DNA of 64,000 nucleotides from Pseudomonas sp. PA27(2017) (GCF_001945445.1 NZ_MSXW01000016.1:228006-292005); one strand, 5' to 3'. Positions 17,486 to 29,724 are shown, counted from the first letter of the stretch. Numbers and translations are program-made. Notes: a model not told the origin generated them from the sequence alone.

Positions 17486-17589
17486 GGGTCACTCCGGGCT
17501 GCCTGGCTGGGCGGGCAACGCTGTGGCGGATGAACGGCGGGCAGAGCATACACAAAGCTGCAGCACCCGGCTGACGCGATCTGCACGCT

Positions 17590-17638
17590 TCTACGTAGTT
17601 CTACGTAGAGGGCCGTGGGTAGTTTTGCGAATTACTAC
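17590..17638. promoter_or_regulatory. Two inverted repeats upstream of cstA, candidate response-regulator sites
   Basis: Perfect palindrome TCTACGTAG-TT-CTACGTAGA at 17590-17609, which is also a direct repeat of CTACGTAGTT. Ten bases later GTAGT (17619-17623) pairs with ACTAC (17634-17638). Both share the CTAC/GTAG half-site. They lie in the 246-bp gap between the divergent kinase and cstA genes, about 95-140 bp upstream of the cstA start. Confidence 0.5.
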
Positions 17639-17731
17639 AAAGCGTACTTAGATGGATAGTTGGGGGGCTCGACAGAGCACAACAATAACAATGAGTGTCG
17701 CAGGCCGAGGCTTGCGGCCGGAGATGTCCAA

Positions 17732-19813
17732 ATGACCAGAATGGCCAGCCATATCGCCTGGTTTGCGGTCGCGTTGCTGGGCGCCTTCGCGCTAGGCACC
17801 GTGGCGCTGAATCGCGGCGAATCGATCAATGCCTTGTGGATCGTCGTCGCTGCCGTGGCGATCTACCTCGTCGCGTACCGCTACTACAGCCTGTTCATCG
17901 CCACCAAGGTGATGCAGCTCGACCCCACCCGCGCCACCCCCGCTGTGCTCAACAACGATGGCCTGGACTACGTCCCGACCAACAAGCACATTCTCTTCGG
18001 TCACCACTTCGCCGCCATCGCTGGCGCCGGCCCGCTGGTCGGCCCGGTCCTCGCCGCGCAGATGGGCTATCTGCCGGGCACCCTCTGGCTGATCGCCGGC
18101 GTGGTGCTGGCCGGTGCCGTGCAGGACTTCATGGTGCTGTTCATTTCCACCCGCCGCAACGGCCGCTCCCTGGGCGAGCTGGTGCGCGAGGAAATGGGCC
18201 AGATCCCCGGTACCATCGCGCTGTTCGGCGCCTTCCTGATCATGATCATCATCCTCGCGGTGCTCTCGCTGATCGTCGTCAAGGCGCTGGCGGAAAGCCC
18301 CTGGGGCATGTTCACCGTGATGGCGACGATTCCCATCGCGATGTTGATGGGCATCTACATGCGCTATATCCGGCCAGGCCGCATCGGCGAGATTTCCCTG
18401 ATCGGGGTGATCCTGCTGCTCGGCTCGATCTGGCTGGGTGGCGTGATCGCCGCTGACCCGGTATGGGGTCCGGCCTTCACCTTCACCGGCGTGCAGATCA
18501 CCTGGATGCTGATCGGCTACGGTTTCGTCGCCGCGGTGTTGCCGGTGTGGCTGATCCTGGCACCGCGCGATTACCTGTCGACCTTCCTCAAGATCGGCAC
18601 CATCATCGCCCTGGCCATCGGCATCCTGGTGGTCATGCCCGAGCTGAAGATGCCGGCGCTGACCCAGTTCACCGACGGCACTGGCCCGGTGTGGAAGGGT
18701 ACGCTGTTCCCGTTCCTGTTCATCACCATCGCCTGTGGCGCGGTATCCGGTTTCCACGCGCTGATCAGCTCGGGCACCACGCCCAAGCTGCTGGCCAACG
18801 AAACCCATGCCCGCTACATCGGTTACGGCGGCATGCTGATGGAATCCTTCGTGGCCATCATGGCCATGGTCGCGGCTTCGGTGATCGAGCCGGGCATCTA
18901 CTTCGCCATGAACAGCCCGGCAGCCCTGGTCGGCTCGGACGTTCAATCGGTAGCCGCCACGGTCAGCAGCTGGGGTTTCATGATCACGCCCGAGCAGCTC
19001 GAGGCGGTCGCTCGTGATATCGGCGAGAACACCATTCTGGCCCGTGCCGGTGGTGCGCCGACGCTCGCCGTAGGGATCGCGCAGATCCTGCATAGCGTGC
19101 TGCCAGGCGAGAACACCATGGCGTTCTGGTACCACTTCGCGATTCTCTTCGAGGCGCTGTTCATCCTCACCGCGGTGGACGCCGGTACCCGTGCCGGCCG
19201 CTTCATGCTGCAGGACCTGCTCGGCAACTTCGTACCTTCGCTGAAGAAAACCGAGTCCTGGACCGCCAACGTGATCGCCACTGCCGGCTGCGTGGCCCTG
19301 TGGGGCTGGCTGCTGTACCAGGGCGTGATCGATCCGCTGGGCGGCATCAACACCCTGTGGCCGCTGTTCGGTATCTCCAACCAGATGCTGGCCGGTATCG
19401 CCCTGATGCTCGGCACCGTGGTGCTGATCAAGATGAAGCGCGAGCGCTACGTGTGGGTGACGCTGGTTCCGGCCACCTGGCTGCTGATCTGCACCACCAC
19501 CGCCGGCCTGATCAAGCTGCTCGACCCGAACCCGGCCGTCGGCTTCCTGGCCCTGGCCAAGAAGTACCAGACCGCGCTTGACGCCGGTCAGGTCATCGCC
19601 CCGGCCAAGGACATCGGCCAGATGCAGCACGTTATCTTCAACGCCTACACCAACGCCACGCTCACCGTGCTGTTCCTGTTCGTGGTGCTGAGCGTGCTGT
19701 TCTACGCGATCAAGGTCGGCCGCGCTGCCTGGCGCAAGGAACTGCGTACCGACCGTGAGGCCACCTATGAAGCGCTGCCTGCAGACGCGCCGGAGGTTGC
19801 CCGTGTTCAATGA
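17732..19813 (+). CDS. cstA: CstA-family peptide/pyruvate transporter
   Basis: 693-residue integral membrane protein with about 16-18 spans. Family signatures: [66 protein letters not shown] and [14 protein letters not shown] (each below 21 residues). CstA proteins were named for carbon-starvation peptide uptake and several import pyruvate. The start at 17732 has GGAG 8 nt upstream; the reading frame from 17660 lacks this. It is followed by overlapping ybdD and faces its likely regulators. Confidence 0.93.
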   Translation: MTRMASHIAWFAVALLGAFALGTVALNRGESINALWIVVAAVAIYLVAYRYYSLFIATKVMQLDPTRATPAVLNNDGLDYVPTNKHILFGHHFAAIAGAGPLVGPVLAAQMGYLPGTLWLIAGVVLAGAVQDFMVLFISTRRNGRSLGELVREEMGQIPGTIALFGAFLIMIIILAVLSLIVVKALAESPWGMFTVMATIPIAMLMGIYMRYIRPGRIGEISLIGVILLLGSIWLGGVIAADPVWGPAFTFTGVQITWMLIGYGFVAAVLPVWLILAPRDYLSTFLKIGTIIALAIGILVVMPELKMPALTQFTDGTGPVWKGTLFPFLFITIACGAVSGFHALISSGTTPKLLANETHARYIGYGGMLMESFVAIMAMVAASVIEPGIYFAMNSPAALVGSDVQSVAATVSSWGFMITPEQLEAVARDIGENTILARAGGAPTLAVGIAQILHSVLPGENTMAFWYHFAILFEALFILTAVDAGTRAGRFMLQDLLGNFVPSLKKTESWTANVIATAGCVALWGWLLYQGVIDPLGGINTLWPLFGISNQMLAGIALMLGTVVLIKMKRERYVWVTLVPATWLLICTTTAGLIKLLDPNPAVGFLALAKKYQTALDAGQVIAPAKDIGQMQHVIFNAYTNATLTVLFLFVVLSVLFYAIKVGRAAWRKELRTDREATYEALPADAPEVARVQ

Positions 19814-20006
19814 TCTCAGCCGGATGGGCAAGTACCTCGGTCAGGCTGCGCGGATGCTGGTGGGCATGCCCGACTACGACACCTACGTCGAGCACATGGC
19901 CAAGAAGCATCCCGATCAGCCAGTGATGAGCTACGAAGCCTTCTTCCGTGAGCGTCAGGAAGCACGTTATGGTGGCGGCAAGGGGCGGCCGATCCGCTGC
20001 TGCTGA
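19803..20006 (+). CDS. ybdD: YbdD/YjiX small protein, CstA partner
   Basis: 67 residues from a GTG start at 19803, with GGAGG (19792-19796) 6 nt upstream. The product, [20 protein letters not shown]..., carries the family core [12 protein letters not shown] and ends in KGRPIRCC. It overlaps the cstA stop by 11 bp, so translation is coupled. In enterobacteria this protein accompanies CstA/BtsT transporters and is needed for full activity. An ATG 48 bases upstream lies within cstA and lacks support. Confidence 0.9.
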   Translation: MFNDLSRMGKYLGQAARMLVGMPDYDTYVEHMAKKHPDQPVMSYEAFFRERQEARYGGGKGRPIRCC

Positions 20007-20015
20007 CATCAGCAT

Positions 20016-20070
20016 GCGGGCCTTGGGGCCCGCTTCAAGCACCACACGCCACGCCTCGTCGTGGCGTGTG
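20016..20070 (+). terminator. Paired hairpins after cstA-ybdD
   Basis: GCGGGCC (20016-20022)/GGCCCGC (20027-20033), then CACACGCCAC (20043-20052)/GTGGCGTGTG (20061-20070), a perfect 10-bp stem followed by TCTTTC. The T-tract is weak, so termination may be partial, allowing some read-through into the GTPase gene 20 bp later. Confidence 0.6.
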
Positions 20071-20090
20071 TCTTTCAGAGGAATGCATTC

Positions 20091-21056
20091 ATGTCCTTTT
20101 CCCCCATTCCGGTCACCGTGCTCAGCGGCTTTCTCGGTGCCGGCAAGACCACTCTGCTGCGGCATATCCTCAAGGCCGAACATGGCCTGAAGATCGCGGT
20201 GATCGAAAACGAATACAGCGAAACGCCCATCGACAGCCAACTGCTCGGCAGCGAGCCGGTACAGGTGATGACCCTGGCCAACGGCTGCGTGTGCTGTTCC
20301 ATCCACGTCGAGCTGGAGAAGGCACTGTTCGTGCTGCTGGAAAAGCGCGACAGCGGCGAGCTGGATTTCGACCGCCTGGTGATCGAGTGCACCGGCCTGG
20401 CCGACCCTGCGCCCGTCGCCCAGACCTTCTTCGCCACCGAGGAGCTTTGCGAGCGCTACGTGCTCGACGGCATCATCACCCTGGTGGACGCGGCCAATGC
20501 CGAGCGCCATCTGCAGGAAACCATCGCCCAGGCCCAGGTTGGTTTCGCCGACCGCATTCTGCTGAGCAAGACCGATCTGGTCGATGACGCTGCCCGTGAA
20601 GCGCTTACCGCGCGCCTGCAACGCATCAACCGCCGGGCGCCGATCCGCGTGGTCGAGCACGGCCGCATCGACTTGAGCGAGCTGCTGGATGTGCGCGGCT
20701 TCAACCTCAATGCCGACGTGGCGCCGAGCCTGCGGCCGGTGCTGCCTGGCAGGAGCAGCGACCGCATCGCCACCCTGGTGCTGACGGGCGACAAGCCGTT
20801 GGGGCTGGATCGCCTCAGTGGCTTCATGGAGAACCTGCTGGAACAGCACGGCAATTCGCTGCTGCGCTACAAGGGCGTGCTGAGCATCGCCGGTGAAGAC
20901 CGGCGCATGGTCTTTCAGGGCGTGTTGCGGCTCTATGGCTTCGACTGGGACAGCGAGTGGGGCGCCGACGAGAAGCGCGAAAGCGTGATCGTGTTCATCG
21001 GCGACAACCTGCCCGAGGAAGCGATTCGTCAAGGCTTTGCCGAGCTGGCGGGCTGA
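20091..21056 (+). CDS. yjiA: CobW/COG0523-family GTPase, YjiA-like
   Basis: 321-residue metal-chaperone GTPase. Walker A GAGKTT at 16-21, metal-binding CVCC at 66-69 (C66, C68, C69), ECTGLADP and the guanine-specificity loop LLSKTDLVDD. A C-terminal CobW_C domain starts near 215. The family delivers metals, often zinc, to client proteins. In many Pseudomonas it stands next to cstA-ybdD, as here. Start ATG 20091 with AGAGGA upstream. Confidence 0.92.
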   Translation: MSFSPIPVTVLSGFLGAGKTTLLRHILKAEHGLKIAVIENEYSETPIDSQLLGSEPVQVMTLANGCVCCSIHVELEKALFVLLEKRDSGELDFDRLVIECTGLADPAPVAQTFFATEELCERYVLDGIITLVDAANAERHLQETIAQAQVGFADRILLSKTDLVDDAAREALTARLQRINRRAPIRVVEHGRIDLSELLDVRGFNLNADVAPSLRPVLPGRSSDRIATLVLTGDKPLGLDRLSGFMENLLEQHGNSLLRYKGVLSIAGEDRRMVFQGVLRLYGFDWDSEWGADEKRESVIVFIGDNLPEEAIRQGFAELAG

Positions 21057-21237
21057 GCTACCTTTGCGAGGATTGCCCGGTGGCTGCGTCGCTGGGCTCA
21101 GGTGGACGAGCTTCGCGTTGACTACGCGCCCGGTCCGCCCTGCAGCCTGTTTCCATCCCAGTAGAGCAAGGGCGCTCCGTTCATCCATCAATGCGGTGGA
21201 GCGCAAAGCCGCTCCATGAGCCCCGAAACGCAGGCAA

Positions 21238-21266
21238 AAAAATGCCGGTCAGTGACCGGCATTTTT
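21238..21266. terminator. Bidirectional terminator between yjiA and rpoD
   Basis: AAAAATGCCGGTC (21238-21250) pairs with GACCGGCATTTTT (21254-21266) over an AGT loop; A- and T-runs on both sides suit both convergent genes. The 180 bp between yjiA and this hairpin contain no gene. Confidence 0.88.
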
Positions 21267-21281
21267 CATTCCCGTGAAACC

Positions 21282-23129
<1,848 letters not shown>

Positions 23130-23196
23130 AACACCCTATCCACTTAAGGTCTTGGCGGGCTGAAAACAAGCCGAGGATTATACCTCAGCTCGGCGC

Positions 23197-25176
23197 TCAG
23201 GCGCCAGTTGGGGTCTTACTGGGCGAGTTCAGGCTGCTGTAATGCTCACGTAACAGAGCCTTTTCCTCGTCGGTGAGTTCGCTCGGGCTTTTTTGCATGA
23301 TGCTGCGCAGAGCGGTTTCGCGTCGCCTCAGCGACTGGCTACGGGCAAGTGTAGTTATGGTGTCGAAAAACTGCCGTTCAAGGTTGTCGTGATCGATCAG
23401 CCATTCTTTTTCTGCCAGAACCTTGAGCAGGCGGCCCTGTTCGGTGCCGTGCCAGCGGGCGATCAGCTGCAGCGAACGCAGGTTCGGTTGCTTCTGCAAA
23501 GTGCCCACCAGGGCCACCAATAGTTGGGCGTATGTGTCGTCTTCGGCGGCGAAGTTGCTGACATCCTCGACTTTCTGCGCCAGCTCTGGATGATGCAGCA
23601 GGCTGCGCAGGGCGCTCAGGTGGGGCGATTCGACGCTCACCGCGGTGCGCGGCGGGTGGTAATCCTCGCGGCCTTTCTTCCACTTGCCACCGTCTTTCTT
23701 CCATTCACCCTTGCCGGGTTTGCGCGCCGGGCGTTCAAACGCCTGGGCGGGCGCGGCATGTTCTTCATAGCCTGGTGGTGCGTCGTAATAGGCGCTGTCC
23801 GGGATGGCTTCGAAGGGCGGTGCGTGATGGTCGTGGCTTTGCTGGGCGGGCGCGCTCGATTGCCGCGCAGGCGCCGCCTGTGGCTGGCCCATGGCGCTGG
23901 CATCCAGGCCGGTAATCTGGGTCAGGCGCTGGCGCATCAGGGCGCGTAGCGTGTTGCCGGGGATCTTGTCGATCAGCGGCGCAGCCAGGGTGACCAGATG
24001 CGCTTTGCCTTCCAGCGAGCGGGGGTCGGCCTCTTCGCTCAGTTGCTGGAAGAAGTAGTCGGCCAGCGGCTGGGCGTGTTGATGAATGCGCGCCTGGAAG
24101 GCATCGGTGCCTTCGCTGCGCACCAGGGTGTCCGGGTCTTCGCCGTCGGGCAGGAACAGAAAGCGTGCGCGGCGACCGTCCTGCAGGTTGGGCAGCGCGG
24201 CTTCCAGAGCGCGCCAGGCCGCATTGCGCCCGGCCTGGTCGCCGTCAAAACAGAACAGCACGCTGGGTACCAGGCGGAAGATCCTTTTGAGGTGCTCTTC
24301 GCTGGTGGCGGTACCCAGGGTCGCCACCGCGTTGCGCAGGCCTTGCTGGGCCAGTGCGATGACATCCATGTAGCCCTCGACCACCATGATCTCGTCGAGG
24401 TTGCGGTTGTGCTTGCGCGCCTCAAACAGGCCGTAGAGTTCCTGGCCCTTGTGAAACACTGGGGTCTCGGGCGAGTTCAGGTACTTGGGCTTGTCGTCGC
24501 CCAGCACGCGGCCGCCAAAGGCGATCACCCGGCCGCGGCTGTCGTGAATGGGGAAGATCACCCGGTCGCGAAAGCGGTCGTAGCGTTTGCCGCTGTCCGG
24601 GTTCTCCACCAGCAGGCCGGCATCGATCATCGCCTTGTGCTGCAGGCTGTCACCGGCCAGATGCTTGAGCAGGTTGTCCCAGCCCGGCGGGGCGAAGCCG
24701 AGGCCGAAATCCCGGGCGATCTCCCCGGACAGGCCGCGACCTTTCAGGTATTCGACCGCGGCGCGGCGCTGCGGATGGCTTTTCAGGGCCTGGCGGTAAT
24801 AGTCGGCAGCCGACTTGAGCAGCGCGTAAAGCGGCGAGTCGGTGGCCTGGCGAGGTTTGCCGCCGCGGCCGCTGTCCTCGCGAGGTACTTCCATGCCGGC
24901 GCGCTTGGCCAGTTCCTCGACGGCCTGGGGAAATTCCGTCTGGTCGTGATCCATCACGAAGCCCAGGGCGTTGCCACCAGCGCCGCAGCCGAAGCAGTAG
25001 TAGAACTGCTTGTCCGGGCTGACCGTGAAGGATGGGGTCTTTTCCTTGTGGAACGGGCAGCAGGCGCTGTAGTTCTTGCCGGTCTTCTTCAGTTGGATGC
25101 GCGAACTCACCACGTCGACGATGTCGGTGCGGTTGAGCAGGTCATCGATGAAGGATTGCGGGATCAGGCCGGCCAT
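23197..25176 (-). CDS. dnaG: DNA primase
   Basis: 659-residue primase that makes replication primers. CHC2 zinc motif C40-H43-C61-C64, TOPRIM core (MVVEGYMDVIALAQQG and CFDGDQAGRNA), and a C-terminal DnaB-binding helical domain (about 510-650). Between them is a low-complexity linker (PQAAPARQSSAPAQQSHDHH, then Lys/Gly-rich). It is the middle gene of rpsU-dnaG-rpoD. Confidence 0.98.
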   Translation of the reverse strand: MAGLIPQSFIDDLLNRTDIVDVVSSRIQLKKTGKNYSACCPFHKEKTPSFTVSPDKQFYYCFGCGAGGNALGFVMDHDQTEFPQAVEELAKRAGMEVPREDSGRGGKPRQATDSPLYALLKSAADYYRQALKSHPQRRAAVEYLKGRGLSGEIARDFGLGFAPPGWDNLLKHLAGDSLQHKAMIDAGLLVENPDSGKRYDRFRDRVIFPIHDSRGRVIAFGGRVLGDDKPKYLNSPETPVFHKGQELYGLFEARKHNRNLDEIMVVEGYMDVIALAQQGLRNAVATLGTATSEEHLKRIFRLVPSVLFCFDGDQAGRNAAWRALEAALPNLQDGRRARFLFLPDGEDPDTLVRSEGTDAFQARIHQHAQPLADYFFQQLSEEADPRSLEGKAHLVTLAAPLIDKIPGNTLRALMRQRLTQITGLDASAMGQPQAAPARQSSAPAQQSHDHHAPPFEAIPDSAYYDAPPGYEEHAAPAQAFERPARKPGKGEWKKDGGKWKKGREDYHPPRTAVSVESPHLSALRSLLHHPELAQKVEDVSNFAAEDDTYAQLLVALVGTLQKQPNLRSLQLIARWHGTEQGRLLKVLAEKEWLIDHDNLERQFFDTITTLARSQSLRRRETALRSIMQKSPSELTDEEKALLREHYSSLNSPSKTPTGA

Positions 25177-25215
25177 AGACGCTCAGGGTGTCCAGAAGAT
25201 GTAGCGGCACAAACG

Positions 25216-25254
25216 CAAAAACTCCGCCATTTCGCCAGTAGGCGATGCGGAGTT
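25216..25254 (-). terminator. Internal terminator between rpsU and dnaG
   Basis: On the minus strand AACTCCGC pairs with GCGGAGTT (25220-25227 with 25247-25254), with an inner CGCC/GGCG, and is followed by TTTTTGCG. A second palindrome ATGCCCGGC/GCCGGGCAT lies just upstream in the transcript (25265-25285) without a T-run. A terminator at this point of the operon is known from E. coli, where it sets the high ratio of S21 to primase. Confidence 0.8.
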
Positions 25255-25306
25255 CTTGGCGATGATGCCCGGCCGAGCCGGGCATTCGGGCGTTGCGTGT
25301 ACGCTA

Positions 25307-25522
25307 TTAGTACAGGCGAACGCTGCGGCGCTGTTCGCGCTGCACTTTCTTGGCGTGACGCTTAACAGCGGCAGCGGCTTTGCGCTTACGCTCGGCGGTC
25401 GGCTTTTCGTAGAATTCGCGGCTACGAACTTCGGCCAGAACACCGGCTTTTTCGCAGGAGCGCTTGAAACGACGCAGAGCTACGTCGAAGGGTTCGTTCT
25501 CTTTAACTTTGACGGCTGGCAT
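25307..25522 (-). CDS. rpsU: 30S ribosomal protein S21
   Basis: 71 residues, [20 protein letters not shown]..., highly basic C-terminal half ending RRSVRLY; full-length S21. First gene of the rpsU-dnaG-rpoD operon and divergent from tsaD (204-bp gap holding both promoters). Confidence 0.99.
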   Translation of the reverse strand: MPAVKVKENEPFDVALRRFKRSCEKAGVLAEVRSREFYEKPTAERKRKAAAAVKRHAKKVQREQRRSVRLY

Positions 25523-25725
25523 CCAGGGCTACCTTCTTTATTACCGGAGGTTTGTGTCTTCCTGGCAACGGCACGGAAAGATCACAGGTTTTTAAGGGTT
25601 GCGGATGTTACCGCCTCGTCAAGCGGAATGCAAAGCCTCTGATCGAAAAGCACTGGTCTGGGCCGCCGAGCGGCGATTATCATGCCGGCCTTTTACGCTG
25701 GGCAAGCGGCAGAGAAGGCGAAACC

Positions 25726-26751
25726 ATGCTGGTTCTGGGATTGGAAACTTCGTGCGACGAGACCGGTGTCGCGCTTTACGACAGCGAACGCGGCCTGCTC
25801 GCCGATGCGCTGTTCAGTCAGATCGACCTGCACCGCGCCTATGGTGGTGTGGTGCCGGAGCTGGCCTCGCGTGACCACGTCAAGCGCATGCTGCCGTTGA
25901 TCCGCCAGGTGCTGGACGAGGCGGGTTGCGTGGCCACGGATATCGACGCCATCGCCTACACCGCCGGGCCCGGCCTGGTCGGTGCGCTGCTGGTGGGGGC
26001 CTCCTGCGCCCAGGCCCTGGCGTTCGCCTGGGACATTCCCGCCATTGGCGTGCACCACATGGAAGGCCACTTGCTGGCGCCCATGCTCGAGCCGACGCCG
26101 CCGGCGTTTCCGTTCGTCGCCCTGCTGGTGTCGGGCGGCCATACCCAGTTGGTGCGCGTCGACGGCATCGGCCAGTACCAGCTGCTTGGCGAGTCCCTGG
26201 ACGACGCGGCCGGCGAAGCCTTCGACAAGACCGCCAAACTGATGGGCCTGCGTTACCCCGGTGGCCCGGAAATCGCCCGCCTCGCCGAGCGCGGCATTCC
26301 GGGGCGTTTCGTGTTCCCGCGACCGATGACCGATCGCCCGGGCCTGGATTTCAGCTTCAGTGGCCTCAAGACCTTCACCCTCAATACCTGGCAGCAGTGT
26401 CAGGACAGCGGTGATGACAGCGAGCAGTCCCGCTGCGACGTGGCATTGGCCTTCCAGCAGGCGGTGGTCGAGACGCTGACCATCAAATGCCGTCGCGCGC
26501 TCAAGCAGACCGGCCTGAGCAACCTGGTGATCGCGGGCGGAGTGAGTGCCAACCGGGCGCTGCGTACGTCGCTCGAAGACATGACGGCAGCGCTGAAGGG
26601 CAACGTGTTTTATGCGCGTCCGGCATTCTGTACCGACAATGGTGCAATGATCGCCTACGCCGGTTGCCAGCGTTTGCTGGCCGGGCAGCATGAGGAATTG
26701 GCGATCACCGTACAGGCCCGTTGGCCGATGGAGCAGTTGCCGGCGTTGTGA
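25726..26751 (+). CDS. tsaD: tRNA N6-adenosine threonylcarbamoyltransferase
   Basis: 341-residue TsaD (Gcp), which with TsaB and TsaE adds the threonylcarbamoyl group to A37 of ANN-decoding tRNAs. Iron/zinc ligands H111 and H115 (HHMEGH) are present, plus [15 protein letters not shown]-type [24 protein letters not shown] and the [10 protein letters not shown] motif. Start ATG 25726 gives the normal N-terminus [14 protein letters not shown]; the frame upstream to 25552 has no homology. Confidence 0.97.
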   Translation: MLVLGLETSCDETGVALYDSERGLLADALFSQIDLHRAYGGVVPELASRDHVKRMLPLIRQVLDEAGCVATDIDAIAYTAGPGLVGALLVGASCAQALAFAWDIPAIGVHHMEGHLLAPMLEPTPPAFPFVALLVSGGHTQLVRVDGIGQYQLLGESLDDAAGEAFDKTAKLMGLRYPGGPEIARLAERGIPGRFVFPRPMTDRPGLDFSFSGLKTFTLNTWQQCQDSGDDSEQSRCDVALAFQQAVVETLTIKCRRALKQTGLSNLVIAGGVSANRALRTSLEDMTAALKGNVFYARPAFCTDNGAMIAYAGCQRLLAGQHEELAITVQARWPMEQLPAL

Positions 26752-26821
26752 GAGTTGGTGTGTTGGTGATGTGCGGGTGAAGGGGCGGCTAGAAAGCAAA
26801 AGCGTATATCGGCGCATTATC

Positions 26822-26890
26822 TGTGGGAGCGGGCGGGGACGCCCAGTCCATGCCCGCGATTTTTCGCGCGCATGGCGCGCTCCCGCAGTG
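26822..26890. repeat. REP-type palindrome pair
   Basis: TGTGGGAGCGGGCGGGGAC ... GCCCGCGAT, then CGCGCGCATGGCGCGCTCCCGCAG: two facing Pseudomonas REP cores (GTGGGAGCGGGC / GCGCTCCCGC). It lies between tsaD and the convergent plsY in a 222-bp gap with no gene. Confidence 0.7.
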
Positions 26891-26973
26891 GCTCGGCGAC
26901 AGGCCGCTTTCGCCACTCTGCATCATTTTTTTTCATCGAATGGTAAGCCTGTGCTGTCACGAGCAGGCGCTGA

Positions 26974-27543
26974 TCAGAAATGCCGTTCGCGGCCGGCCCA
27001 CAGGTCGCGCAGGTTACGGCGGTGGCGCCAGACGATCAGCCCGCTGAGTACGCACATCGGCAGCAGCGCCGCCGGTTGTTGCCAGGCCAGCAGCGGCAGT
27101 GTCAGGGGCGCGGCGGTGAGTGCCGCCAGGGAGCTGGTGCGGGTCAGGGTGAAGGTCAGCAGCCAGGCGCCGAGCGCCAGTAGCGCGGCCGGTGGGTAGA
27201 GCCCCAGCAGCATGCCGGCTGCCGTGGCGACGCCCTTGCCGCCGCGAAAGCGAAAGTAGATCGGGTAGAGGTGGCCGATCACCGCGGCCAAGCCCAGCCA
27301 GGCCTGCTCTCGAATGGTGAAATCGAGGTAGGCGGCGATCAGTACCGGCAGCAAACCTTTGAACAGATCGCCAATCAGCGTGAGAATGGCTAAGCGTTTG
27401 CCCGCCACCCTGAGCATGTTGGTGGCGCCGGGGTTGCCCGAACCGCTGGCGCGCGGGTCTGCCAGGCCGGTCATGCGGCTGAGCAGGATAGCGAATGACA
27501 GCGAGCCGAGCAGGTAGGCGAGGGTCGCCAGTAACCAAAACAT
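26974..27543 (-). CDS. plsY: Acyl-phosphate:glycerol-3-phosphate acyltransferase
   Basis: 189-residue inner-membrane enzyme making lysophosphatidate from acyl-phosphate, with about five spans. Motifs: [16 protein letters not shown] (loop 1), [21 protein letters not shown] (loop 2, quoted as two parts GHLYPIYF and [12 protein letters not shown]) and [10 protein letters not shown] near the C-terminus. I take the ATG at 27543 ([16 protein letters not shown]), matching Pseudomonas PlsY; an ATG at 27552 would add three residues. It is divergent from folB. Confidence 0.96.
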   Translation of the reverse strand: MFWLLATLAYLLGSLSFAILLSRMTGLADPRASGSGNPGATNMLRVAGKRLAILTLIGDLFKGLLPVLIAAYLDFTIREQAWLGLAAVIGHLYPIYFRFRGGKGVATAAGMLLGLYPPAALLALGAWLLTFTLTRTSSLAALTAAPLTLPLLAWQQPAALLPMCVLSGLIVWRHRRNLRDLWAGRERHF

Positions 27544-27617
27544 GGTATCCATTCCGCGCCGGGGGATGGCCGATTCTAACGAGGTGCGGCGAGCTTGTCG
27601 TGCCGTGGAGAGCATGC

Positions 27618-27974
27618 TTGGACACAGTGTTTATCGCAGGGCTGGAAGTCGACACCGTCATCGGTGCCTACGACTGGGAACGCACCATCCGCCAATGCCT
27701 GCAGCTGGATCTGTGGCTGGGCTGGGACAATCGTCCGGCCGCCTTGGACGATGACCTCAGCAAGGCCCTGGATTACGCCACGCTGTCGACGCGCATCCAG
27801 GCTTTCGCCAGCGAATCCCAGTTCATCCTCGTGGAAACCTTCGCCGAGCGCCTGGTGGCGCTGCTGATGAGCGAATTCGACATTCCCTGGGTGCGCTTGC
27901 GTGTGACCAAGCCGGGCGCTGTGCCGGCGGCCCGTGGTGGTGTCGGTGTGGAGATCGAGCGCGGATGTCGCTAA
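27618..27974 (+). CDS. folB: Dihydroneopterin aldolase, TTG start
   Basis: 118-residue folate-biosynthesis enzyme converting 7,8-dihydroneopterin to 6-hydroxymethyl-dihydropterin and glycolaldehyde. Active-site residues E21, Y53 and K98 can be placed (GAYDWER, LDYATLS, RVTKPGA). Homologous sequence starts at a TTG codon at 27618 ([16 protein letters not shown]), with GGAGAG at 27607-27612; no ATG fits in frame, so TTG is the likely start. It overlaps folK by 10 bp. Confidence 0.92.
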   Translation: MDTVFIAGLEVDTVIGAYDWERTIRQCLQLDLWLGWDNRPAALDDDLSKALDYATLSTRIQAFASESQFILVETFAERLVALLMSEFDIPWVRLRVTKPGAVPAARGGVGVEIERGCR

Positions 27975-28492
27975 CGCCAATCCTGTTGGGCCTGGGCAGC
28001 AATATCGAGCGCGAGGCGCACCTGTGCGCCGGGCTCGATGCCCTGGCCGAAATCGTCACCGACATGCGCTGCTCGCCGGTCTTCGAAAGCCTGGCGGTGG
28101 GCATCAAGAGCGGCCCGTTCTTCAACCTGGTGATCGCCGGGCGCACGGCGCTGCCGCTGACCGAGCTGGATCGGCGGTTGAAATTCATCGAGGCCGACAA
28201 CGGTCGTTATGCGCCGGACCGCAAGGGCTTGCCGCTGGATATCGACGTACTGACCTATGGCGAGCTGGTGGGCAATTTCGATGGCCTGGTGCTGCCCCGG
28301 GCGGAAATCCTCAAGAATGCCTTCGTGCTGCGGCCGCTGGCCTTGCTGGTGCCCGAGGCCGAACATCCGGGCGCAGGCCGGCGCTTTGCCGATCTTTGGC
28401 GAGACGCGCGAATCGAGCAGCAACTGTGGCCGGTCTCGTTCCAATGGCGCGGCGTGGAGCTGACGCCGCCCGAGCTTCTACCTTCGCCTTAA
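27965..28492 (+). CDS. folK: 2-amino-4-hydroxy-6-hydroxymethyldihydropteridine pyrophosphokinase
   Basis: 175-residue HPPK; it pyrophosphorylates the FolB product. Seen: [20 protein letters not shown], and the Mg/ATP motif [13 protein letters not shown] with [16 protein letters not shown]. It is translationally coupled to folB and tail-to-tail with cca, overlapping by 4 bp. Confidence 0.96.
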   Translation: MSLTPILLGLGSNIEREAHLCAGLDALAEIVTDMRCSPVFESLAVGIKSGPFFNLVIAGRTALPLTELDRRLKFIEADNGRYAPDRKGLPLDIDVLTYGELVGNFDGLVLPRAEILKNAFVLRPLALLVPEAEHPGAGRRFADLWRDARIEQQLWPVSFQWRGVELTPPELLPSP

Positions 28493-29724
28493 CGGGTTTT
28501 CTCGCTGGCCTGCTTGAAGGCTTTCAGCGCGGTGAGGCGCTCACGATTGAGCGCCTCACCCAGCTCTGCGCCCTTGTAGCCGCGCTCCAGCAGCGGCTGC
28601 ACGGCCACCTCGCGTACCGCGGCCATGGCGGCCAGCAGATAGGCCGCCTGGGGATAGTCACGATCCTCCAGGCCATGACGACCCCGGGCATCCATTTCAC
28701 ACGCCGCCACGAAGGCCACGAAGCGTTGTGGGCGACGGAACACGTCGAAGCGTTGCATCAGCTCCAGTAACGTCGAAGCACGCAGCTCCAGAGCGCGGTG
28801 GGCGTGGGTGTGAAATTCGCCGACCAGCTCGGCCAGCTCCTGGCATTCCCGTGGCACCTTGCAGCGTTTGTTGATCGCCTCGATCGGTGCGATGCCACGG
28901 TGCTCGTGGGCGATATGCCGCGGCCACTCGGCGGGATCGGTCAGCCCCTTGCCGACATCGTGCAGCAGGCAGGCCCAGCGCACGGGCAGTGGCTGCTCGT
29001 GCCTGGCGCACTGGCGTAGCACCGCCAACACATGCTCACCGGTATCGATTTCCGGGTGATGGGCCGCGGGCTGGGGCACGCCGAACAGCCGGTCGACCTC
29101 CGGCAGCATGGCGGCCAGGGCGCCACACTCGCGCAGTACCTGAATGAAAACGTCCGGGCGCGGCTCCATCAGTGCCCGGGAAATCTCCTTCCAGCTGCGT
29201 TCCGGGGTCAGGGCATCCAGCTCGCCGGACTCGGCCAGTTGGCGCATCAGCTCGAGCGTCTCGGGTGCCACGCTGAAGCCCAGTGGCGCGTAGCGGGCCG
29301 CGAAGCGGGCGACGCGCAGCACGCGCAGCGGGTCTTCGGCGAAGGCAGGCGAAACGTGGCGCAGTTGCTTGGCCTGGAGGTCGCGCTGGCCGCCGTAGGG
29401 GTCGATCAGGTTGCCCTGCTGGTCTTCGGCAATGGCATTGATGGTCAGGTCGCGGCGGATCAGGTCCTCCTCCAGCGTCACCTCGGGGCTGGCGTGAAAG
29501 GTGAAGCCGCCATAGCCGCGCCCGCTCTTGCGTTCGGTGCGGGCCAGGGCGTACTCCTCGCCCGATTGCGGGTGCAGGAATACCGGAAAATCGGCGCCGA
29601 CCGGGCGATAGCCCTGTTCCAGCAGGGTGTCGGCCGTGGCGCCGACCACCACCCAGTCGATCTCGGTCACCGGGCGGCCGAGCAGGCGGTCGCGCACGGC
29701 GCCACCGACTTTGTAGATTTGCAT
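28489..29724 (-). CDS. cca: Multifunctional CCA-adding enzyme
   Basis: 411-residue class II tRNA nucleotidyltransferase that builds or repairs the 3' CCA. Catalytic head: [10 protein letters not shown] with E21-x-D23 (TEIDWVVVG) and [12 protein letters not shown]-terminal HD phosphohydrolase domain with H255-D256 (CLLHDVGKG), as in the E. coli enzyme with phosphatase and phosphodiesterase activities. Start ATG 29724 ([12 protein letters not shown]); the ATG at 29739 adds five residues. Confidence 0.97.
   Translation of the reverse strand: MQIYKVGGAVRDRLLGRPVTEIDWVVVGATADTLLEQGYRPVGADFPVFLHPQSGEEYALARTERKSGRGYGGFTFHASPEVTLEEDLIRRDLTINAIAEDQQGNLIDPYGGQRDLQAKQLRHVSPAFAEDPLRVLRVARFAARYAPLGFSVAPETLELMRQLAESGELDALTPERSWKEISRALMEPRPDVFIQVLRECGALAAMLPEVDRLFGVPQPAAHHPEIDTGEHVLAVLRQCARHEQPLPVRWACLLHDVGKGLTDPAEWPRHIAHEHRGIAPIEAINKRCKVPRECQELAELVGEFHTHAHRALELRASTLLELMQRFDVFRRPQRFVAFVAACEMDARGRHGLEDRDYPQAAYLLAAMAAVREVAVQPLLERGYKGAELGEALNRERLTALKAFKQASEKTR

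Noticed and set aside
21057..21281. tRNA gene near rpoD
   Set aside because: A tRNA is near rpoD in some Pseudomonas, but no cloverleaf, T-loop GTTCRANYC or CCA end is visible in this gap.
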